Of a DNA stretch of 42,363 nt, positions 38,790-42,363 are shown piece after piece (the first letter of the stretch is position 1; each line of letters starts with the position of its first letter). A program made the position numbers and the translations under genes. The DNA is from Ruminococcus sp. (GTDB taxonomy: Bacteria; Bacillota; Clostridia; Oscillospirales; Ruminococcaceae), in contig JAGAQC010000037.1 of assembly GCA_017622925.1 (NCBI GenBank), forward strand, positions 1 to 42,363, in the 5' to 3' direction. The notes beneath the pieces were generated by a model that was not told the DNA's origin, did no database searches, and was given only the letters and a program-made list of their open reading frames with translations.

Positions 38790-39377
38790 CTACATTTTAA
38801 TATATGCATAAATGTTACTGATATAGTTGTCATGGGTCTGATATTCACGATTATCTTGATGACGATCTACAACAAAACCATAATCAGTTAATGCCTTAAC
38901 ATAATAACAATTTTGTCCGTAACCATCTGTAACGTCCCATGAAGATATAGTCATTGAAGCACTTTTTGCAATTTCAAGCCCCCAAAAATGACATTCCTCT
39001 ATTTTTCCAAGATAAACTTCTCTTATAACACCGTATTTTGTATGATAGTCAGTTCCATTATTAATATTTTCTAATAATTTTTTCTTATAAAACAATATAA
39101 CTTCCCCTAAATCTCTTAAATAGCGATTTATAGCTATATTTCTATCGGAAATTTCATTATCCAGATAAATATATTCACTCATATCACCGACATAAAAATA
39201 ATCACTTGAAATCATGCCTGTTTTTATATATGCCTTTATCTGCTGCGACAACGTTTCATTTAAATTTAATCCCTCAATATATCTTATTTTTTCTTTTTTT
39301 GATTTACTTTTATTAACTATCGATTCAAGAATAGAAGCAACAATAATTACAGCAACAATCAATAATATAAATCCCAT
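38790..39377 (-). CDS. Single-pass membrane protein of unknown function in the JAMM operon
   Basis: The 195-aa protein begins with a membrane helix (about 2-19, GFILLIVAVIIVASILES) and a basic patch (NKSKSKKEKIR). It continues with a soluble alpha/beta part rich in Tyr and Asn (DYFYVGDMSEYIYLDN, RDLGEVILFYKKKLLENI, SSWDVTDGYGQNCYYVKALTDYGFVV, DNYISNIYAYIKM). I do not recognise the domain. ATG 39377 is chosen because AAGGAGAG lies upstream; a longer open frame to 39476 has no site and runs over the promoter. The positive patch after the helix predicts the soluble part in the cytoplasm, where it could meet the JAMM enzyme. Confidence 0.72.
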   Translation of the reverse strand: MGFILLIVAVIIVASILESIVNKSKSKKEKIRYIEGLNLNETLSQQIKAYIKTGMISSDYFYVGDMSEYIYLDNEISDRNIAINRYLRDLGEVILFYKKKLLENINNGTDYHTKYGVIREVYLGKIEECHFWGLEIAKSASMTISSWDVTDGYGQNCYYVKALTDYGFVVDRHQDNREYQTHDNYISNIYAYIKM

Positions 39378-39428
39378 AAAACATCTCTCCTTGACTATAA
39401 ATTTAATGTGGTGCGTATCTTTTGTATA

Positions 39429-39437
39429 ATTATAACA
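39429..39437 (-). promoter_or_regulatory. Extended -10 promoter of the JAMM operon
   Basis: Minus-strand TGTTATAAT fits TGnTATAAT. A weak ACTTGC lies 16 bp upstream, across a run of A. Confidence 0.55.
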
Positions 39438-39525
39438 TGTTTTTTTTTTTGCAAGTATTATGTGAAATTTACACAAAATTCTGCATTATCACTAAATTCC
39501 AAAATCTGAAATTGTAAAAACTGTC

Positions 39526-39558
39526 AAAAAGAAGCGAACCCTTTCGGATTCGCTTCTT
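39526..39558 (-). terminator. Intrinsic terminator of the LRR surface-protein gene
   Basis: AAGAAGCGAA (39529-39538) with TTCGCTTCTT (39549-39558); the plus A-run just before gives T on the minus strand. The stem resembles that of the 38114-38152 terminator. Confidence 0.85.
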
Positions 39559-39573
39559 GATCAAATTAAATTA

Positions 39574-41646
39574 TTATTCTTCGTCTTTCTTAGCGATCGT
39601 GAATGATTTGAATACCATACCGCTTCCGATGATCACCGTAACTATCGCCATGAGCCACATCATAAGATTTGCGAACGAGTTGACACCCGTCTGCGGCAAA
39701 TCTATTTCCTCGTTGGACGAGTTATTGCCAACGCCTGTCTTAGGGTCAATAGTATATGTGTCAAGCAGTTCGCCCGATTCGTCCAACAATGCTATAACAT
39801 ACATTCCGTTTTCATCAACAGTAAGTTCTGTACGCGCAGCCGTCACGCCCGTTTTGCTCTGATAATCGTTGATCGCCCAGCAGCAGAAGTCGTCGTCGGA
39901 CGCCACATTGCTTGCTGTTGTAGTCGTTACAGGCTTGGTTACTGTTGTTGTAGCTGTCGTTGTTAGTTTTGTTGTGGTTGTAGTGGGCTTTGTTGATGTA
40001 GATGTGGTCGTTGTAGGTCTTGTTGTGGTCGATGTGGTCGTAGTAGTCGCAGTTGTAGAAGTCGTTGTAACCGCCTCGTCTATTGCTACGAATTTTCTTT
40101 CGTGTTTTTCAGCGTATGCCTGTGCGGTAGAGTTAGCATAGCCGTAAATCGTACCGTCAAAATAATAACCTTGACTGCTTCCATGACCGTTTGAAATTGT
40201 GCATTTGTTATCGTCAATTTCACATTCGGGGTTGAGAATGGTGATTTTTCTAAGTCCGTCACAATCCGAAAACGCCCCGTAACAGATGCTCTTAACGTTT
40301 TCGGGAATAACTACATCGCCAAAGCAGGTCTTGCCGTCGATCAGCATTTCATTTACGATAACAAGCGGATCTTCTTCCCGTTTGGATTCAAGCCACGGCG
40401 TGTTCTGAAACGCCTCGTAGCCAATACTTGTAACGCTTTCGGGTATGGTAATTTCTTTCAGTCCTGTGCATTCTGAAAACGCCTGCTCTCCAATGCTTGT
40501 AACGCCGTCGGGTATGGCGATATCTGTCAGCCCTGTGCAGCCAGAAAATGCCTGTTTTCCAATGCTTGTAACGCCGTTGGGTATGGCGATATCTGTCAGC
40601 CCAGTGCAGCCCGAAAACGCCTCTTTTCCAATATTGATAACGCTGTCGGGAATGGTAATTTCTTTAAGTCCCGAGCATTCTGAAAACATCATATACCCAA
40701 TATCGGTAACGCCGTCGGGTATGTTGATTTTTGGCAGTCTCGTGCAGCCGCTGAATGCCGCATTGCCAATACTTGTTACGCTGTCGGGTATAGCTATAGA
40801 TGTGATATATTGTGCGCCGTCAAACGCTCCTCCGCTAATACTTGTAACGCCGTCGGGAATAACTACATCGCTGTAGCAGTTTCTGCCGTCAACTAAAATT
40901 CCGTTTACGATGACTAACGAATTTTCTTCTTGTTTGGCTTCAAGCCACGGCGTATGACTAAACGCGCTCCCCCCGATACTTGCAACACTGTCGGGAATAG
41001 TGATCACTTCCAGCGATTCGCAGTACGAAAACGCGCTCCCTCCGATACTTGTAACGCTGTCGGGAATGGTGACCTCTTTCAGCGATTTGCAGTACAAAAA
41101 CGCAGAAGAACCGATACTTGTAACGCTATTTGGGATAACGATCTCCGACAAAACGCTGCAATAGTAAAATGCGCCTGAACCAATACTTGTCACGCTGTCG
41201 GGGATAGTGAACTTTTTCAAATGCATACATTCGTTAAATGTATAAGGCGCAATACTTGTAATGCTATTTGGGAGGTTGATCTCTTCCAACGCAAAACATC
41301 CGTCAAACGCAGCCTCGCCAATATTCGTCACGCTGTCGGGTATAACGATCTTTACCAATTCATGGCACCAATCAAACGCCCTTTCTCCGATACTTGTAAC
41401 AGGCAAACCGTCAATTTCGGCAGGGATAACAACTTCTTTCGCTCCCGTCATTTCGTCACAACATGTGATCTCAATATGATCGCCATAATTCCTGTAAGTA
41501 AGCAATTCGTAAGTACCCTCGGTGTACTCATCAGCCGCAGATGCCGTAATAACGGCTTTATCCGCAGTTTTTCCGCCTACAGACGGCAAAGCTCCTCCGA
41601 TAACGCAGAAAGCAAGAACGCCCGCTAAAAATTTTCTAACATTCAT
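39574..41646 (-). CDS. LPXTG-anchored BspA-like leucine-rich-repeat surface protein
   Basis: The 690 aa comprise: signal peptide (1-38, ASA site); about 15 LRR_5/TpLRR units of 23 residues (about 75-500) of the pattern IPDSVTSIGxxAFxxCxxL; two longer units with a near-duplicate insert (TPWLEaKqEEnsLVIVN and TPWLEsKrEEdpLVIVN, each followed by DVVIP); a Thr-rich stalk (about 530-585); a small domain (DFCCWAINDYQSKTG to YTIDPKTGVG); and the sortase signal LPQTG (650-654) with hydrophobic helix and charged tail KKDEE. Sortase A would link it to peptidoglycan. BspA-like repeats mediate adhesion to proteins, hosts or substrates in other bacteria; the ligand here is unknown. GAGGAGGT precedes ATG 41646. 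Confidence 0.95.
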   Translation of the reverse strand: MNVRKFLAGVLAFCVIGGALPSVGGKTADKAVITASAADEYTEGTYELLTYRNYGDHIEITCCDEMTGAKEVVIPAEIDGLPVTSIGERAFDWCHELVKIVIPDSVTNIGEAAFDGCFALEEINLPNSITSIAPYTFNECMHLKKFTIPDSVTSIGSGAFYYCSVLSEIVIPNSVTSIGSSAFLYCKSLKEVTIPDSVTSIGGSAFSYCESLEVITIPDSVASIGGSAFSHTPWLEAKQEENSLVIVNGILVDGRNCYSDVVIPDGVTSISGGAFDGAQYITSIAIPDSVTSIGNAAFSGCTRLPKINIPDGVTDIGYMMFSECSGLKEITIPDSVINIGKEAFSGCTGLTDIAIPNGVTSIGKQAFSGCTGLTDIAIPDGVTSIGEQAFSECTGLKEITIPESVTSIGYEAFQNTPWLESKREEDPLVIVNEMLIDGKTCFGDVVIPENVKSICYGAFSDCDGLRKITILNPECEIDDNKCTISNGHGSSQGYYFDGTIYGYANSTAQAYAEKHERKFVAIDEAVTTTSTTATTTTTSTTTRPTTTTSTSTKPTTTTTKLTTTATTTVTKPVTTTTASNVASDDDFCCWAINDYQSKTGVTAARTELTVDENGMYVIALLDESGELLDTYTIDPKTGVGNNSSNEEIDLPQTGVNSFANLMMWLMAIVTVIIGSGMVFKSFTIAKKDEE

Positions 41647-41710
41647 TTTTAGACCTCCTCATTTTATATTTTATACTGAAAAACACTGTTTGACTTGTCT
41701 GTTTTGTTTT

Positions 41711-41739
41711 ATTATAGCATATCTGCTTCAAAATTGCAA
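41711..41739 (-). promoter_or_regulatory. Promoter of the LRR surface-protein gene
   Basis: Minus-strand TTGCAA (plus 41734-41739) and TATAAT (plus 41711-41716), 17-bp spacer. Confidence 0.8.
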
Positions 41740-41815
41740 CAATCGCGAAGAAAAATTTCGATTAATATTTTTTAACGCGACACAGGGTGCTGCGACACGC
41801 CTTATAATAGACTTT

Positions 41816-41942
41816 TGTCCATTTTGTCACATTTTGTCCCATTTTGTCACGTTTCCAAAAACGCCGTTTTTTGCCTGTATTACGTAGTTTCATTCCATTT
41901 TGTCAATTTTGTCAATTTTGTCACCCGGGGTAAGACTTGAAA
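41816..41942 (-). repeat. Intergenic mosaic repeat, copy 3
   Basis: Contains TTTTGTCAC/TTTTGTCAA 9-mers (the reverse complement of the GTGACAAAA family), tttgcctgtattacgt (41870-41885) and the CACCCGGGGTAAGA end (to 41935). Relative to copy 1, the tttgcctg module keeps its orientation while the CCCGGG module is inverted. Confidence 0.75.
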
Positions 41943-41947
41943 AAGCA

Positions 41948-42211
41948 GCGTGTCGCTGCACCCATTGCCGACCGTATTCTTATGAACGGGATATGCGTCC
42001 CCGTAGCAGCAATTCACAGGGAACGGCAAATAACAAAAGAAGCGTGTCGCTGCACCCATTGCCGACCGTATTCTTATGTAAGGGATATGCGTCCCCGTAG
42101 CAGCAATTCACAGGGAACGGCAAATAACAAAAGAAGCGTGTCGCTGCACCCATTGCCGACCGTATTCTTATGAACGTGATATGTGTCCCCGTAGCCGCAA
42201 TTCTCAGGAAA
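41948..42211 (+). repeat. 94-bp tandem repeat, about 2.8 copies
   Basis: Units start at 41948, 42042 and 42136 (gcgtgtcgctgcacccattg). Units 1 and 2 are nearly identical; unit 3 has more changes and is cut short where the 28-bp repeat begins. The unit starts with the same hairpin as the 55-bp repeats. All three frames contain only short open stretches, so it is not coding. Confidence 0.85.
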
Positions 42212-42239
42212 CGGGACGTCGAGGGCGCCGTCCCCTACA
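42212..42239 (+). repeat. 28-bp repeat, right-edge copy
   Basis: Identical to 49-76 (starts cgggacgtcgagggcgccgt). The left arm of the palindrome seen at 1-20 is not present here, so it is a half-copy. From 42240 to 42363 no gene can be supported. Confidence 0.85.
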
Positions 42240-42363
42240 TTTTGTATTTGCAGGAAGAATATAAATGTGAAAGCAAAATAACGACATATCCGAATTTTTG
42301 GGTACGTCGATTCGCCGCAAAGATTCTGAACAGGCTCTTAAATACAAAAACAATCCGTTTATA

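Noticed and set aside
39900-41450. CRISPR or minisatellite in the LRR region
   Set aside because: The periodicity is 69 bp and is explained by the 23-residue LRR coding units.
41948-42211. CRISPR array
   Set aside because: The 94-bp units are near-identical over their whole length, with no short constant repeat separated by varied spacers, and no cas genes are present.
42240-42363. Start of a gene running off the right edge (frame reading NDISEFLGTSIRR)
   Set aside because: The frame looks protein-like, but the nearest ATG in frame is followed at once by TGA and no start with a ribosome site is visible, so it cannot be called from this window.
1-42363. tRNA or rRNA genes, prophage, complete insertion sequence
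   Set aside because: No tRNA cloverleaf, rRNA block, transposase, integrase or phage structural gene was seen.

Overview
The window looks like a chromosomal segment of a fibre-degrading Ruminococcus (Oscillospiraceae, Bacillota), close to the R. flavefaciens/R. albus type. The reasons are two secreted proteins with type I dockerin sequence (one a family-11 rhamnogalacturonan lyase), an LPXTG-anchored BspA-like repeat protein with a Thr-rich linker, near-consensus SigA promoters with 17-bp spacers, and the Gram-positive gene orders yggS-sepF-ylmH-divIVA-ileS-lspA-rluD and miaB-ylbF-mutS-mutL-miaA-hfq. The species is inferred, not proven.

Layout. 1-3480 is an accessory stretch: a palindromic repeat, an orphan small gene, an XRE regulator divergent from a secreted PPC/dockerin protein, and a Panacea-type toxin-antitoxin pair. 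3688-5478 is a lone glycogen branching enzyme gene. 5681-15070 is a carbohydrate and envelope block: dockerin-bearing rhamnogalacturonan lyase, a large one-component regulator (LacI-like sensor, degenerate GGDEF, AraC HTH), an orphan peptide-binding lipoprotein, a degenerate VanY-like protein and a second AraC regulator. 15277-38049 is a long run of minus-strand housekeeping genes: split transketolase, HAD phosphatase, rluD, lspA, ileS, divIVA, ylmH, sepF, yggS, an HlyD-like membrane protein, hfq, miaA, mutL, mutS, ylbF, two lipoproteins and miaB. 38155-39377 is a small three-gene minus-strand operon: membrane protein, JAMM metalloprotease, Cys-rich mini-protein. 39574-41646 encodes the sortase-anchored LRR protein. 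41647-42363 holds no supported gene and is mostly repeats.

How the genes work together. The division genes (divIVA, sepF, ylmH, yggS) are transcribed in series with translation and lipoprotein-processing genes (ileS, lspA, rluD), with several stop/start overlaps that suggest translational coupling. mutS-mutL and miaA-hfq form a repair/tRNA-modification block. The lyase and its neighbours probably serve pectin use at the cell surface.

The most unusual content is non-coding. There are three copies of a 175-bp string of hairpins with compensatory base changes; two different ~160-bp long-hairpin MITE-like elements inserted between housekeeping genes; a 55-bp dispersed repeat also found in mosaic form at the right end; a (GTGACAAAA)n-type repeat family; a 94-bp tandem repeat; and a 28-bp sequence that brackets the window. 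The best candidate for an undescribed protein system is the JAMM operon at 38155-39377.
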